Assembly (NCBI RefSeq): GCF_003591175.1
Contig: NZ_QYYG01000007.1
Location: 1-64,000, forward strand
Direction: 5' to 3'
DNA length: 64,000 bases
Source of the DNA: Serratia inhibens
GTDB taxonomy: Bacteria; Pseudomonadota; Gammaproteobacteria; Enterobacterales; Enterobacteriaceae
In this document: positions 37,369-47,377 of the stretch, in pieces
Layout: each line of letters begins with the position of its first letter
Position numbering within the stretch: position 1 is the first letter of the stretch
Position numbers and translations under genes: made by a program
Notes under the pieces: model-generated
What the model saw: only the letters and a program-made list of their open reading frames with translations
Database searches by the model: none
What the model was told of the DNA's origin: nothing

Positions 37369-39423
37369 TCAAATGCCCATTTTCTTCATCCGAGAAAGCA
37401 GGGTCGTACGTTTCAATCCCAGCCGCTGCGCAGCGCCACGCGGCCCACCGACCACGCCGTTGGTTTCTTTGAGTATCCGCACAATCCTTTGATATTCATC
37501 TTCGCCCGCTATCACCTGCGCTGGCGCTGCGACTGGTGCCATTGAAGGCTGCGCATATTGCAGCTCCGGCAGTTGCAGATTAAGCACCGTGCCGCGCGTC
37601 AGCAGTATTGCCCGTTCAATGACGTTTTCCAGTTCGCGCACATTGCCCGGCCAGGGCATTTGGCTCAGCAGGCGCAGCGTTTCGGCCGGAATGCTGTCGA
37701 TGGTGCGTTTCATGCGCCGTGCAATCTTGTAAGTGAGAAATTTCACCAGGTGCGGAATGTCCTCCGGCCGTTCGCGCAACGGCGGAATGAGTATCGGGAA
37801 GACATTGAGCCGGTAATAGAGGTCGCTGCGGAATTCGCGGTCGGCGACCATCTGCTGAAGGTCGCGGTTGGTGGCGGCGATCAAGCGCACATCGACGGAA
37901 AGCAGCTTGTTGCCGCCAACCCGCTCAAACTCGCGCTCCTGAAGCACGCGCAGCAATTTAGGCTGCGACTCGATCGGGATTTCGCCCACCTCGTCCAAAA
38001 ACAGCGTGCCTTTGTCCGCCAGCTCGAAACGCCCCATACGCTGGGAGCTGGCACCGGTAAATGCCCCTTTTTCATGGCCGAACAGATCGCTTTCCAGCAG
38101 CCCGGCCGGCATCACCGCACAGTTCATCTTCACCATCCGTTGATCGCGGCGCTCGCTCAAATTGTGAATGGCGCGGGCAATCAACTCTTTGCCGGTGCCG
38201 GTTTCACCGAGGATCAATACCGAACAGTCACTTTTCGCCACCATTTCTACCTGTTGCAGCACCCTGGACATCACTGCGCTACGGCCGACGATCTCGCTGA
38301 AATCCGGGTTGTTGTCATTAATCTGTTCGGTGAGATACAGGTTTTCATGCACCAAACTCTCTTTCAACCGACTGATTTCCTGGTAGGCCAAGGCGTTATC
38401 GACCGCAATGGCGATACGCTCGGCAATCTGCTGCAACACCCGCAGGTTGGCGGCATTGAAATTATCCGGCTGGCATTGCGCCAGCTTCAGCACGCCGAGG
38501 GTTTTCTGGCCGAAAATCAGCGGCAGCACGCACAACGTCTGAATTTGCTCATGCCATAAATCAAACAGTTGCCGTTCATACTCGGCCAACGGATCCGAGT
38601 GTTTCAGGTTCAGCAGCAGCATTTCGCCGCTCTGCATCACTTTTTCCGACAGCGTGCCGGCCAGCGGTACGCTGTATTGCTGACGTTTGGCCAGATTATC
38701 TTGCAGATAATGGGTGGCGTAGATCGTCACGCGATCGTCGCGATCGCCCGGCAGCACAATGCTGATGGCATCGGTTTTGAAGAAGCGGTGGATCTCGCTG
38801 GAGATCTCGCCAATCAGATCGTCCAGATCCAGCTTGGAGAGCACGGCGTTGGTGACATCCACCAGCACGCGAAAATCATCGCGCTCATGGCGTAACTGGC
38901 GCTGCTGCCGCTCGGCGGTTTCACGCAACTGTACCTGCTCCACCGCCAGCGCCGTCAACTCCATCAGGGTGGCCAGCGAGCCAAGCGCCGCATCGCTGAA
39001 CGCTTTGCCGTCGTTACGCGACAGTTCGCAACCGCCAAGCAGTTGCCCGCCGGCACGCAGCGGCATCAGGCAGTAATGGCTGAGCGGCGGGTACAATGCC
39101 AGCATGGCCAACTGCGGGTAGCGCCGGTGCAGATCGGTGCCACACAAGCGCAACGGCTGCATATTTTCGCGTAATAACGCGATCGGCCCATTGGCCAGCA
39201 ACGTTTCATCCTGATAGTTCAGCGGCTGGCCATTCCCGTCCTGGCCGTGGAAACTGACTCGCGCGCCGTTCGGGTGCAGCAGCACCAGCGCCACATCGTC
39301 CGCCAGCTGCCGGCGCCGAACGATCTGTTGCAGTTGGGCCAGCAATTCGCCGTAATCGCGCTGGCTGAACAACAAGCGGGTAATTTCCAGCAGTTCCTGT
39401 TTTTCTATGCTTGCATTCGACAT
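37369..39423 (-). CDS. fhlA: FhlA, sigma-54-dependent activator of formate hydrogenlyase
   Basis: A 684-residue protein, close to the 692 of E. coli FhlA, with ATG at 39423. Two GAF-type domains fill the first ~350 residues and are where FhlA senses formate. The AAA+ domain has the Walker A motif GETGTGKE near 407 and the sigma-54-contact loop GAFTGA near 452. A Fis-type helix-turn-helix closes the protein ([20 protein letters not shown]). It is last in the minus-strand hypABCDE-fhlA order, as in E. coli. It should activate the sigma-54 promoters found at 43161-43176 and 43307-43321. Confidence 0.95.
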   Translation of the reverse strand: MSNASIEKQELLEITRLLFSQRDYGELLAQLQQIVRRRQLADDVALVLLHPNGARVSFHGQDGNGQPLNYQDETLLANGPIALLRENMQPLRLCGTDLHRRYPQLAMLALYPPLSHYCLMPLRAGGQLLGGCELSRNDGKAFSDAALGSLATLMELTALAVEQVQLRETAERQQRQLRHERDDFRVLVDVTNAVLSKLDLDDLIGEISSEIHRFFKTDAISIVLPGDRDDRVTIYATHYLQDNLAKRQQYSVPLAGTLSEKVMQSGEMLLLNLKHSDPLAEYERQLFDLWHEQIQTLCVLPLIFGQKTLGVLKLAQCQPDNFNAANLRVLQQIAERIAIAVDNALAYQEISRLKESLVHENLYLTEQINDNNPDFSEIVGRSAVMSRVLQQVEMVAKSDCSVLILGETGTGKELIARAIHNLSERRDQRMVKMNCAVMPAGLLESDLFGHEKGAFTGASSQRMGRFELADKGTLFLDEVGEIPIESQPKLLRVLQEREFERVGGNKLLSVDVRLIAATNRDLQQMVADREFRSDLYYRLNVFPILIPPLRERPEDIPHLVKFLTYKIARRMKRTIDSIPAETLRLLSQMPWPGNVRELENVIERAILLTRGTVLNLQLPELQYAQPSMAPVAAPAQVIAGEDEYQRIVRILKETNGVVGGPRGAAQRLGLKRTTLLSRMKKMGI

Positions 39424-39537
39424 TGACCATCACTCTGCCCATCACGGCATCCGGTTGCGGTAATTGAATTTTTTTATTTTTATGTGAGCTACGGCGCAAA
39501 GTTTACTGCCGACCGGCGGCCGCTTCCCCCGATCGGA

Positions 39538-40554
39538 TCAACAAATGCGAGGTAAAGGCTCGGCATGCGGCAAATCGAGCAACCGGCTGATGCCATAGGC
39601 TCCGCGCAGCCGCACCTGTTTGGCCCCTTCGGTTACCCGGCCGATCACCGCCGCATCCGCGCCCAGCGGGTGCCCCTGCAACGCCGCCAACACCGCCGGA
39701 ACCGCCGCCTGCGCCACCGCCAGTACCAGCTTGCCTTCATTGGCGAAGTTAATCGCGTCCAGCCCCAAGAGCTCGCAAACGCCGCGTACCGCCGGTTTCA
39801 CCGGCAGGCGTTGTTCGTCGATTTCGATGCCGAAACCGCAGGCAGCGGCGTATTCGTGCAGTATGGCGTTCACGCCGCCACGGGTGGCGTCGCGCAGTGC
39901 GTGTACGCCGTCAATCGCCCGCAACGGCGCAATCAACGGCGTTAGCACCGCACAATCGCTGGTAATGGCCAGCGCCATGCCGAGCTGTTCGCGCAGGTTG
40001 AGAATGGTGGCGCCGTGGTCACCCAGGGTACCGCTGACGATGATCGCGTCATCGGCTTGAATGTGCTGTGCCGACCACTCGATGTTCTGCGGGATCACGC
40101 CAATGCCGGCGGTGTTGATAAACAGCTTGTCCGCCGCACCGCGCTGCACCACTTTGGTATCGCCGGTCACGATCTGAATGCCGGCCTGGCGGGCAGTCAC
40201 CGCCATCGACTCAACCACCCGCGCCAATTCCGCCAGCGGCAACCCTTCCTCCAGAATAAATCCGCAGGACAGATAACGCGGCGTCGCGCCGCTGACCGCC
40301 AGATCGTTGGCGGTGCCGCATACCGCCAGCTTGCCGATATCGCCGCCGGGGAAAAACAACGGATCTATGACGTAGCTGTCGGTGGTGAACGCCAGACGAT
40401 CGCCCTGCCGCATTAACGACGCCAGCGCGATGCGCGCCTGATCTTCACGCTGTTCCAACTGCGGATTGGCGAAGGCGGGCAGAAAAAGCGACTCCAGCAG
40501 TTGCTGCATAGCTTTGCCGCCGCTGCCGTGCGCCAGGGTAATAACCGAATTCAT
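39538..40554 (-). CDS. hypE: HypE, carbamoyl-phosphate-derived cyanide ligand maturase
   Basis: A 338-residue protein. ATG 40554 (MNSVITLAHGSGGKAMQQL) overlaps the hypD stop by four bases (ATGA); the longer ORF upstream is not used. The C-terminus ends PRIC, the cysteine that is carbamoylated by HypF and dehydrated to the thiocyanate that supplies the CN ligand of the NiFe site. ATP-binding PurM-like motifs (TDSYVIDPLFFPGGDIGKLA) are present. It works with HypF, HypC and HypD in the cytoplasm. Confidence 0.95.
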   Translation of the reverse strand: MNSVITLAHGSGGKAMQQLLESLFLPAFANPQLEQREDQARIALASLMRQGDRLAFTTDSYVIDPLFFPGGDIGKLAVCGTANDLAVSGATPRYLSCGFILEEGLPLAELARVVESMAVTARQAGIQIVTGDTKVVQRGAADKLFINTAGIGVIPQNIEWSAQHIQADDAIIVSGTLGDHGATILNLREQLGMALAITSDCAVLTPLIAPLRAIDGVHALRDATRGGVNAILHEYAAACGFGIEIDEQRLPVKPAVRGVCELLGLDAINFANEGKLVLAVAQAAVPAVLAALQGHPLGADAAVIGRVTEGAKQVRLRGAYGISRLLDLPHAEPLPRIC

Positions 40555-41678
40555 GCGGCAGTTTCCTCTGTTTCTCGACGATATTGATACCAGGCGGCAC
40601 AGGCTCCCTCGGAAGACACCATCAGTGCGCCAAAAGCGTTTTGCGGCGTGCAGACACCGCCGAACAGCGGGCAATCGCGCGGTTTGCAGCGGCCGGTCAG
40701 CACCGCACCGCAGCAGGCTCGCGGGTCATCTGCCGCCTGCTGCGGCTGGGGCCGGAAACGGCGTTCGGCGTCAAAATCGGCATAAGCGGCGCTCAGGCCG
40801 ATGCCGGAATCGGCAATGGTGCCCAATCCGCGCCATTCGCTGCTGCCGCCGATCACAAACACCTCCGCCATCGCCTGCTGCGCCAATAAGTTGCCGCTTT
40901 GCGGCACCACCCGGCGGTATTGATTTTCGGTGCGGCTGCGGCCGTCGCAGAACTGTTCGATCAGCATCATCACGCCTTGCAAAATATCCAGCGGCTCAAA
41001 GCCGGTCACCACCAGGGGTTTATGATGCTCGCCGCTGATAAAGCGGTAGGGTTGGGTACCGATGATCATGCTGACGTGGCCCGGTGCCAGAAAGCCGTCA
41101 ATACGTACCTCCGGCTGTTGCAGCAGGCTGCGCAACGTCGGGATCAGGCTGATGTGTTGGCAGAAGACGCTGAAATTCCCAATGCCCTCCTGGCGCGCCT
41201 GTTGCAGCGTGACGGCAGTCACCGGCATGGTGGTTTCAAAACCGAGCGCGAAGAACACCACTTGCCGCTGCGGGTTGGCGCGTGCCAGTTGCAATGCGTC
41301 CAGCGGCGAATACACCACCCGTACATCGGCACCGCGCTCCCGCGCCTGCATCAGCGAACCCTGTTTGCCCGGCACCCGCAGCGCGTCGCCAAAGGTACAA
41401 AAAATCACCGAGGGGTTGGCGGCAATTTCATGGCAGGCGTCGATGCGCCCCATCGGCAGCACGCACACCGGGCAACCCGGCCCATGAATAAACTCCACCT
41501 GCGGCGGCAGCAGTTTATCCAGGCCAAAACGGAAAATGGCGTGCGTATGGCCGCCGCATACCTCCATCAACTGCAATGGACGTTCGGCGCTGAACGGCAG
41601 TTTCGCCGCGCGTTGCGCAATGCGCTGCAACAGGGATTTCACCAACTGCGGATCGCGGAATTCATCAACGTATTTCAT
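40551..41678 (-). CDS. hypD: HypD, iron-sulfur scaffold for NiFe(CN)2CO assembly
   Basis: A 375-residue protein with ATG at 41678, overlapping hypC by 14 bases. Conserved motifs are MEVCGGHTHAIFRFG, FIHGPGCPVCVLP, LGFETTMPVT, PGHVSMIIG, and the C-terminal cluster cysteines (CCGAVLTGRCKPRDCPLFGG). It forms a complex with HypC on which iron receives CN and CO ligands. Length and all cysteine motifs are normal. Confidence 0.96.
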   Translation of the reverse strand: MKYVDEFRDPQLVKSLLQRIAQRAAKLPFSAERPLQLMEVCGGHTHAIFRFGLDKLLPPQVEFIHGPGCPVCVLPMGRIDACHEIAANPSVIFCTFGDALRVPGKQGSLMQARERGADVRVVYSPLDALQLARANPQRQVVFFALGFETTMPVTAVTLQQARQEGIGNFSVFCQHISLIPTLRSLLQQPEVRIDGFLAPGHVSMIIGTQPYRFISGEHHKPLVVTGFEPLDILQGVMMLIEQFCDGRSRTENQYRRVVPQSGNLLAQQAMAEVFVIGGSSEWRGLGTIADSGIGLSAAYADFDAERRFRPQPQQAADDPRACCGAVLTGRCKPRDCPLFGGVCTPQNAFGALMVSSEGACAAWYQYRRETEETAA

Positions 41679-41958
41679 CGTTGCCTTCCCCCGTCATAAA
41701 CAGCGCCACGTCGTTTTCCACTTCACCCATCGCCTGTAACGCCGCCAGCATCTCCGCCGCCTCCGGTTCATCCAGCCGGCTCAGGGCGAAACCGACGTGG
41801 ATCAGTACCCAACAGCCCAGCAGCGCCTCACGCGGCTCGCCGGCCTGGCACACCAACGCAATGTTGATTTCACGCTGCGCACCGCACACTTCGGCCCACA
41901 CATGCTGCGAATGCCGTGGGTCCAACGCTACAATTCGTCCCGGAATGCCTATGCACAT
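41665..41958 (-). CDS. hypC: HypC, hydrogenase maturation chaperone
   Basis: A 97-residue protein. The start is ATG 41958 ([10 protein letters not shown]), which restores the conserved N-terminal Met-Cys and overlaps the end of hypB; the longer ORF start is rejected. HypC uses Cys2 to hold the iron cofactor and hands it to the large-subunit precursor, here HycE. It overlaps hypD at its end. Confidence 0.95.
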   Translation of the reverse strand: MCIGIPGRIVALDPRHSQHVWAEVCGAQREINIALVCQAGEPREALLGCWVLIHVGFALSRLDEPEAAEMLAALQAMGEVENDVALFMTGEGNDEIR

Positions 41959-42752
41959 CGTTGCGCCGCCAGCCAGTTCAGCCACTGATCCATGCCGTCG
42001 CCGCGGGTGGCGGACAGCGTGATGATTTCAATCTGCGGATTGACCCGCCGGGCATTGGCGATGCAGGCGTCGAGATCAAACTCCAGATACGGCATCAAAT
42101 CTATCTTGTTCAGCAGCATCAGCCGCGCCGCCGCGAACATATGCGGGTATTTCAACGGCTTGTCCTCGCCTTCGGTGACCGACAGCACCGCCACCTTGTG
42201 CCGTTCGCCGAGATCAAACCCGGCCGGGCACACCAGGTTGCCGACGTTTTCGATAAACAGCAGGCTGTGGGGTTGCAACGCCAGGCGGTGGGCAGCGTCA
42301 TGCACCATTTGCGCGTCCAGATGGCACCCCTTGCCGGTATTGACCTGGATCGCCGCCACGCCGGTGGCGCGAATACGTTCGGCGTCATTGGTGGTTTGCT
42401 GATCGCCTTCTATCACCGCGCACGGCACGCTGTCGCGCAGCCGCAGCAGGGTTTGCGTCAGCAAGGTGGTTTTACCGGAACCGGGGCTGGACACCAGATT
42501 CAGCGCCAGGATCTGTTGCGCGGCGAAATGTTCGCGATTGTGCGCCGCCAGGCGATCGTTCTTCGCCAGCACGTTGGTTTCTATTTCCAGCATGCGTCGC
42601 TGGCTGATACCCGGCGCATGGGTGCCGGCCGCGCCAAAGCCATAATGCAAATCGCCTTTCGGGTTCTGACGTGGGCGGAACGGCACCCTGGTGGGCTGAG
42701 CGTCGCCTTCAATGGTCAATTCGCCCTCGGCGCAACCGCATGTGCTACACAT
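41949..42752 (-). CDS. hypB: HypB, GTPase for nickel insertion
   Basis: A 267-residue protein with ATG at 42752. The N-terminus [10 protein letters not shown] carries the CxxCGC nickel site. The P-loop is [11 protein letters not shown], with VIEGDQQT and [10 protein letters not shown] as further G motifs. The histidine-rich nickel store of some HypB proteins is absent. It works with HypA to place nickel into HycE after iron loading. Confidence 0.96.
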   Translation of the reverse strand: MCSTCGCAEGELTIEGDAQPTRVPFRPRQNPKGDLHYGFGAAGTHAPGISQRRMLEIETNVLAKNDRLAAHNREHFAAQQILALNLVSSPGSGKTTLLTQTLLRLRDSVPCAVIEGDQQTTNDAERIRATGVAAIQVNTGKGCHLDAQMVHDAAHRLALQPHSLLFIENVGNLVCPAGFDLGERHKVAVLSVTEGEDKPLKYPHMFAAARLMLLNKIDLMPYLEFDLDACIANARRVNPQIEIITLSATRGDGMDQWLNWLAAQRCA

Positions 42753-42770
42753 AAGCTTTCCCCTCGGTGG

Positions 42771-43115
42771 TTATTCGATTTCCAGACGTTTTATTTGTAT
42801 GCCGTCGTCGGCCAGCACGCGCAGGTTATGGCCTTCGCAGTGCGGGCAGATGCGCACCTGCGGCAACGGCAACGTCACTTCGCATTGGCAGTCGTGGCAC
42901 CAGCTCAACGCCTGCTGTTGCTGCAAATGCAGCGTGCAGCCTTCGGCCAGCGTGCCGCGGCACACCATGTCGAAACAGAAATGCAGCGCCTGCGCCTCGA
43001 CGCAGGAATATGCGCCCACTTCCAGCCACACGGCGGTAATTCGCCGCGCCTGCTGTTGCTGCGCATGCTGCTGCATAATCTCCAGCGCGTAATGGCAAAG
43101 CGTTATTTCGTGCAT
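42771..43115 (-). CDS. hypA: HypA, nickel metallochaperone
   Basis: A 114-residue protein. ATG 43115 (MHEITLCHYALEIM) gives the conserved His2 nickel ligand; a longer ORF start is rejected. The zinc site is CHDC...CPHC. It is first in the hypABCDE-fhlA operon and follows a consensus sigma-54 promoter. HybF is a paralogue, but context favours HypA. Confidence 0.93.
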   Translation of the reverse strand: MHEITLCHYALEIMQQHAQQQQARRITAVWLEVGAYSCVEAQALHFCFDMVCRGTLAEGCTLHLQQQQALSWCHDCQCEVTLPLPQVRICPHCEGHNLRVLADDGIQIKRLEIE

Positions 43116-43160
43116 GCTGTCTCCGGTAACGGCAATAAAACGGCCAACTGAAAATACCTG

Positions 43161-43176
43161 TGCAAATACGGTGCCA
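43161..43176 (-). promoter_or_regulatory. Sigma-54 promoter of hypA
   Basis: Minus-strand TGGCAC, five bases, TTGCA: a perfect -24/-12 match about 46 bases before hypA. Confidence 0.85.
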
Positions 43177-43201
43177 GTCAGGCCCCGACACATTTGTCGA
43201 G

Positions 43202-43218
43202 TGTCGATGTCATCGACA
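43202..43218. promoter_or_regulatory. Candidate FhlA site between hypA and hycA
   Basis: TGTCGATG-T-CATCGACA is a perfect 8-bp palindrome placed between the two divergent sigma-54 promoters. A further TTGTCGA half-site lies just before it. Confidence 0.6.
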
Positions 43219-43306
43219 GTAAAAGCCGCCATGCAGCGTTAACCCATGCGCAAAATAATTCGCTGCATCATTGAATTTAAAGTCATTAATTAAAGCCAAA
43301 CCAAGC

Positions 43307-43321
43307 TGGCACGATTTATGC
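43307..43321 (+). promoter_or_regulatory. Sigma-54 promoter of the hyc operon
   Basis: TGGCAC with GG and GC separated by ten bases (GG 43308-43309, GC 43320-43321), about 46 bases before hycA. Confidence 0.75.
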
Positions 43322-43367
43322 CCTATTAGCGTCACCACAGGAAATGTCGACACACCGGGTGACACTG

Positions 43368-43835
43368 ATGAGCACAATAAATGAACTGACCAGCCAGGCC
43401 GATTATATCGCCGGCAAAAACAACCGTTTAATGGCGCAATGGCAGCATTACCACAACACGCTGGTCAAAGCGGTAACCACCGCAAAACAGAATATCAATC
43501 ATGAGTTTATCTGCGGACAGGGTCAGGACATCCGCTTCACGCTGTTCAATCACTTCACCTTGCGTATTCAATTGAGCGACGGTTTTTACAGCCGCGACAT
43601 CTGCTACAGCATTAATTTGGCCGCCCCCAACGAAGACGAAAACTTCGCCCCTTTCGCCCACGCCACGCTGGATGAAAGCGGCCTGATTGACGGCCAAATC
43701 AATAACCGTGACAGGCAGGCCGTGCTGGAACATTACCTGAATAAGATCGCCGTTATTTACCAATGCTTATTTGATTCTTTGCATGGCAACTGCGCCATTC
43801 ATGAAGAATTGAAAAAAATTATTCTGCCGGCCTGA
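43368..43835 (+). CDS. hycA: HycA, formate hydrogenlyase regulatory protein
   Basis: A 155-residue protein (MSTINELTSQADYIAGK); I prefer ATG 43368 over 43344 because the AGGA before the latter is too close. E. coli HycA matches in ADYIA, in HFTLRIQLSDGF and in the tail IDGQINNRDRQAVLEHYLNKIA. HycA counteracts FhlA and tunes expression of the regulon. It is first in hycABCDEFGHI, after the sigma-54 promoter. Confidence 0.9.
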   Translation: MSTINELTSQADYIAGKNNRLMAQWQHYHNTLVKAVTTAKQNINHEFICGQGQDIRFTLFNHFTLRIQLSDGFYSRDICYSINLAAPNEDENFAPFAHATLDESGLIDGQINNRDRQAVLEHYLNKIAVIYQCLFDSLHGNCAIHEELKKIILPA

Positions 43836-43890
43836 ATAACGCCGCTTTATTGCTGACAGCGACTGTCGAAACGTCATTTTTACTGTCGAC

Positions 43891-43908
43891 TTCGTCAAAA
43901 GTGACGAA
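43891..43908. promoter_or_regulatory. Candidate FhlA site between hycA and hycB
   Basis: TTCGTCA-AAAG-TGACGAA is a perfect inverted repeat in the hycA-hycB gap, preceded by ACTGTCGAAACGTCATTT-type half sites. In E. coli FhlA also binds this gap. Confidence 0.55.
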
Positions 43909-43924
43909 ATCGCAAGGAGTCTGC

Positions 43925-44542
43925 ATGAACCGCTTTCTTATTGCGGATGCCAAATTATGCATGGGTTGCAATACCTGCATGGCCAGTTGCGCGACCGAAC
44001 ATCGCCTGGCCGGTTTGCAAGCCTTGCCGCGTTTACAGGTGATGCGCAATGCGCGCGATTCCGCGCCGGTGATGTGCCGCCAGTGCGAAGACGCGCCCTG
44101 TGCGCAGGTTTGCCCGGTGAACGCGATCACGCATCAGGATAACGCCATCGTGTTGAACGAAAGCCTGTGCGTCAGTTGCAAACTGTGCGGCATCGCCTGC
44201 CCGTTTGGCGCCATTGGTTTTGGCGGCAGCGTGCCGCTGGCCATTCCCGGCGATTGCCAGACCGCGCTGGCACCGCCGCCCCCCGCTCCCGCTCGCCCGA
44301 TCGGCGCGTTCCTCGATTGCCAACCTGGGATACGTGCGGTGGCGGTGAAATGCGATTTGTGCGCCTTCAGCCCAGACGGCCCGGCATGCATTCGCACCTG
44401 CCCGACCAACGCCATCCGGCTGGTTGCCGACCAGGATGTGCGGCAAGCCAGCGAACGAAAACGCCGTAATGCAATGCAGGCGTTAGCCGCCGAGTTGCCG
44501 TTTGTCAGCCCCCCCGTCGCCCGCAAGGAGCCGAACCGATGA
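43925..44542 (+). CDS. hycB: HycB, Fe-S electron-transfer subunit of formate hydrogenlyase
   Basis: A 205-residue protein with ATG at 43925 (MNRFLIADAKLCMGCNTCM) and AAGGAG upstream. Four [4Fe-4S] motifs are visible: CMGCNTC, CRQCEDAPC, CVSCKLCGIAC and CDLC...C. It links FdhF to the hydrogenase arm. Its stop overlaps the hycC start (ATGA). Confidence 0.95.
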   Translation: MNRFLIADAKLCMGCNTCMASCATEHRLAGLQALPRLQVMRNARDSAPVMCRQCEDAPCAQVCPVNAITHQDNAIVLNESLCVSCKLCGIACPFGAIGFGGSVPLAIPGDCQTALAPPPPAPARPIGAFLDCQPGIRAVAVKCDLCAFSPDGPACIRTCPTNAIRLVADQDVRQASERKRRNAMQALAAELPFVSPPVARKEPNR

Positions 44543-46413
44543 TCACCGATTTTCTGCCCGATCCGCTGCTGTTGCTGACGCTGTCACTGAGCGGTTCGCT
44601 GCTGCTGACCGCACTGTGCTGGCTGCTGGCGATCTGGCCACGTTTTTGCGCCGGCGTCTGCGGCATCGGCACGCTGCTGGTGTCGCTGGCCGCCACTGCG
44701 GCAGCCCTGCCCTGGCTGTTCACCACGCCTCATCCAGCCCGCCTGCCGTGGCTGCACTATGCGGTGGAGATCAGCGGCCTGAATGCGCTGTTGCTGTTGG
44801 TGATCGCGCTGAGCAACCTGTTCGTGGGGCTGTACCTTTGCCATTGGCTGACGACGCTCAATGACCACGGCCGTACCCGGCAGGGCAGCCTGATGCTGTT
44901 GATGCCCGCGGCGCTGAGCGCTGCCGTGATGGCGGACAATGCGCTGGCACTGGTGTTGCTGCTGGAGCTGGCGGCGCTGTGCGGTTACTTCCTGATTGTT
45001 CGGCGGCAAGACGCCAAAAGCCAGCAGGCCGGCCACAGCCAATTTCTGCTGATGCGCTTCGGTACCCTGCTGCTGGTCGCCGCTTTTGCGTTGATCTACA
45101 GCCAAACCCACAGCCTGCAATTCAGCGCCATGCGCGAGATAGCCTTGCCTTCGACGCTGCGCAGCGGGGCATTCTTGCTGGCGCTGGCGGGGTTCGGCAT
45201 TTACGCCGGCGTGATGCCGCTGCACGGCTGGGTGCCGCAAGCGCACGGTAGCGCGCCCGCCCCGGCGGCCTCGCTCTTTTCTTGCGCGCTGATGAAAGTC
45301 GGGCTGCTCGGCGTGATCAAAATCGGCATGGATCTGCTGGGGACACCGCCGCTGTGGTGGGGATTGCTGGTGTTGTTGCTGGCGGCCGGCACCGCCTTTT
45401 TCGGCGGTCTGTATGCGCTGATGGAGCATGACCTGCGCCGACTGCTGGCTTACCACACGCTGGAAAATATCGGCATCATCCTGCTCGGCATCGGCGGCGC
45501 AATGGTCGGCCTGGCGCTGCAATTGCCTGAACTGACCGCGCTGGCGCTGATGGGCGGCCTGTTTCATCTGTGCAATCACAGCCTGTTTAAATCGGCATTG
45601 CTGCTTGCCGCCGGCGCTGTCGAACAGCAAACCGGGCTGAAAGACATGGAAAAAATGGGCGGACTGGCGCGGCTGATGCCCTGGACCTGCATCGCGTTGC
45701 TGGTCGGGCTGGTATCGATGGCGGCGCTGCCGCCGCTCAACGGTTTTGCCAGCGAGTGGTTGATTTATCAAGGCCTGTTCCAGTTCAGCGCCGCATCGGC
45801 CTTTATCGGCCGGCTGCTTGGCCCGTTGCTGGCGGTGGCATTGGCGATCACCGGCGCGTTGGCGGTGATGTGCGTCAGCAAAGTGTTTGGCGTGGCGTGC
45901 CTCGGTGCGCCGCGCTGCGAGGCCGCCGCCAACGCCCGGCCGGCGGCGTGGCCAATGATGCTCAGCCATCTGCTGCCGGCCTTGCTGTGCCTGCTGTGCG
46001 GCCTTGGCGCACCCTGGCTGATACCGCTGTTTGCCCGGCTGGCCGCCACCCTGACTCAGCAAACGCCGCTTGGCGCCCATCTGCTGGTTTCCCCGCCGCT
46101 GATCGCCATCTTGCTGTTGGCGATGCCGCTGCTGCCGTTGCTGATCGCAGCGGTTTATCGGGGGAAACGCCAGGCACGCCGTACGAGCGGCGAAGCCTGG
46201 GCCTGCGGCTACGGCCACGAAGCCTCGATGGTGATCACCGCCACCGGTTTCGCTCAGCCGCTGCGGGTGATGTTCGCGCCGTTGTACGCCCTGCGCCAAA
46301 CCTTGAAACCGGTCGCATTACAGCGCTGGCTGCACCGCGCGCCTCTCAATGCGTTTTGCCGTGGCGTCGCCGCCATCGAGCTGGCGGTGCTGCTGATCGT
46401 GGCGCTGGCCTAA
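44539..46413 (+). CDS. hycC: HycC, membrane antiporter-like subunit of hydrogenase 3
   Basis: A 624-residue, multi-pass protein related to NuoL/MrpD. It has long hydrophobic helices, HTLENIGIILLGIGG, and LFKSALLLAAGAVEQQTG, the conserved lysine-bearing segment of the family. It anchors the formate hydrogenlyase complex in the inner membrane and may couple hydrogen production to ion movement. Gene order and overlap with hycB match E. coli. Confidence 0.95.
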   Translation: MITDFLPDPLLLLTLSLSGSLLLTALCWLLAIWPRFCAGVCGIGTLLVSLAATAAALPWLFTTPHPARLPWLHYAVEISGLNALLLLVIALSNLFVGLYLCHWLTTLNDHGRTRQGSLMLLMPAALSAAVMADNALALVLLLELAALCGYFLIVRRQDAKSQQAGHSQFLLMRFGTLLLVAAFALIYSQTHSLQFSAMREIALPSTLRSGAFLLALAGFGIYAGVMPLHGWVPQAHGSAPAPAASLFSCALMKVGLLGVIKIGMDLLGTPPLWWGLLVLLLAAGTAFFGGLYALMEHDLRRLLAYHTLENIGIILLGIGGAMVGLALQLPELTALALMGGLFHLCNHSLFKSALLLAAGAVEQQTGLKDMEKMGGLARLMPWTCIALLVGLVSMAALPPLNGFASEWLIYQGLFQFSAASAFIGRLLGPLLAVALAITGALAVMCVSKVFGVACLGAPRCEAAANARPAAWPMMLSHLLPALLCLLCGLGAPWLIPLFARLAATLTQQTPLGAHLLVSPPLIAILLLAMPLLPLLIAAVYRGKRQARRTSGEAWACGYGHEASMVITATGFAQPLRVMFAPLYALRQTLKPVALQRWLHRAPLNAFCRGVAAIELAVLLIVALA

Positions 46414-46423
46414 GGAGAACCTG

Positions 46424-47359
46424 ATGACTTATCCCACTCTATTGATTGGCGTCATGCAGGCGTTACTGCTGCTGGCCATAGCACCGCTCTTCGCCGGCGT
46501 CAGCCGCCAGTTGCGCGCCCGCCTCCACAGCCGCCGCGGGCCGGGCGTGTTGCAGGAATACCGCGACATCGCCAAGTTGCTCAAACGCCAATCCCTCGCC
46601 CCTGCGGCAGCGGGAATCGCCTTTCGCGCCATGCCTTATCTGCTGACCGGGGCGTTGCTGGCGATTGCCTGCGCGCTGCCGATGCTGTTGCAGGCTTCTC
46701 CGCTGCCGGCGATCGGCGATGTCATCACGCTGATTTATCTGTTCGCCGTGGTGCGCTTCGTGTTTGCCCTCGCCGGGCTGGATACCGGCAGCCCCTTCAC
46801 CGCCATTGGCGCCAGCCGCGAAGCGGTGCTGGGCATTCTGGTGGAACCGATCCTGCTGCTTGGCCTGTGGGTGGCGGCGCTGGTCGCAGGCTCTACCCAA
46901 CTCAGCGCCATCAGCCAGTGCGTCGCGGATTGGCCGCCGTACGCCAGCGCGCCGCTGCTGTTGGCGTTGCTGGCCTGCGGTTTCGCCACCTTTATCGAAA
47001 TGGGCAAATTGCCGTTCGACATGGCGGAAGCCGAACAGGAATTGCAGGAAGGTCCGCTGACCGAATACGCCGGCGCAGCGCTCGGCATCCTCAAATGGGG
47101 CATCAGCCTGAAGCAACTGGTGGTGCTGCAACTGTTTATCGGCGTATTCGTGCCCTGGGGCCAGGCCACCGAGTTAACCCCGCCCGCGCTGGCGGTGGCG
47201 CTGGCGTTATCGCTGTGCAAGCTGCTGCTGGCGGTAATGGCCGTCGCCGTCGTGGAAAACAGCGTCGCGCGGCTGCGTTTTCTGAAAACCGCTCGCACCA
47301 CCTGGGCCGGCTTCGGCCTGGCATTTTTGGCGCTGGTTTCCTGGCTGGTCGTCAGCTAA
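46424..47359 (+). CDS. hycD: HycD, membrane subunit of hydrogenase 3 (NuoH-like)
   Basis: A 311-residue protein with AAGGAGAACCTG before ATG 46424. Conserved parts are SRRGPGVLQEYRDIAKLLK near the N-terminus and EMGKLPFDMAEAEQELQEG, typical of NuoH-like subunits. Eight or so hydrophobic helices are visible. It connects the HycE/HycG module to HycC. Confidence 0.95.
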   Translation: MTYPTLLIGVMQALLLLAIAPLFAGVSRQLRARLHSRRGPGVLQEYRDIAKLLKRQSLAPAAAGIAFRAMPYLLTGALLAIACALPMLLQASPLPAIGDVITLIYLFAVVRFVFALAGLDTGSPFTAIGASREAVLGILVEPILLLGLWVAALVAGSTQLSAISQCVADWPPYASAPLLLALLACGFATFIEMGKLPFDMAEAEQELQEGPLTEYAGAALGILKWGISLKQLVVLQLFIGVFVPWGQATELTPPALAVALALSLCKLLLAVMAVAVVENSVARLRFLKTARTTWAGFGLAFLALVSWLVVS

Positions 47360-47377
47360 TTCACAAGTAGGAACATC

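Noticed and set aside
41916-43151. Plus-strand ORF of 411 codons opposite hypAB
   Set aside because: Antisense to the well-conserved hypA and hypB.
44584-46299. Minus-strand ORF of 571 codons opposite hycC
   Set aside because: Gln/Arg-rich antisense shadow of a hydrophobic membrane protein gene.
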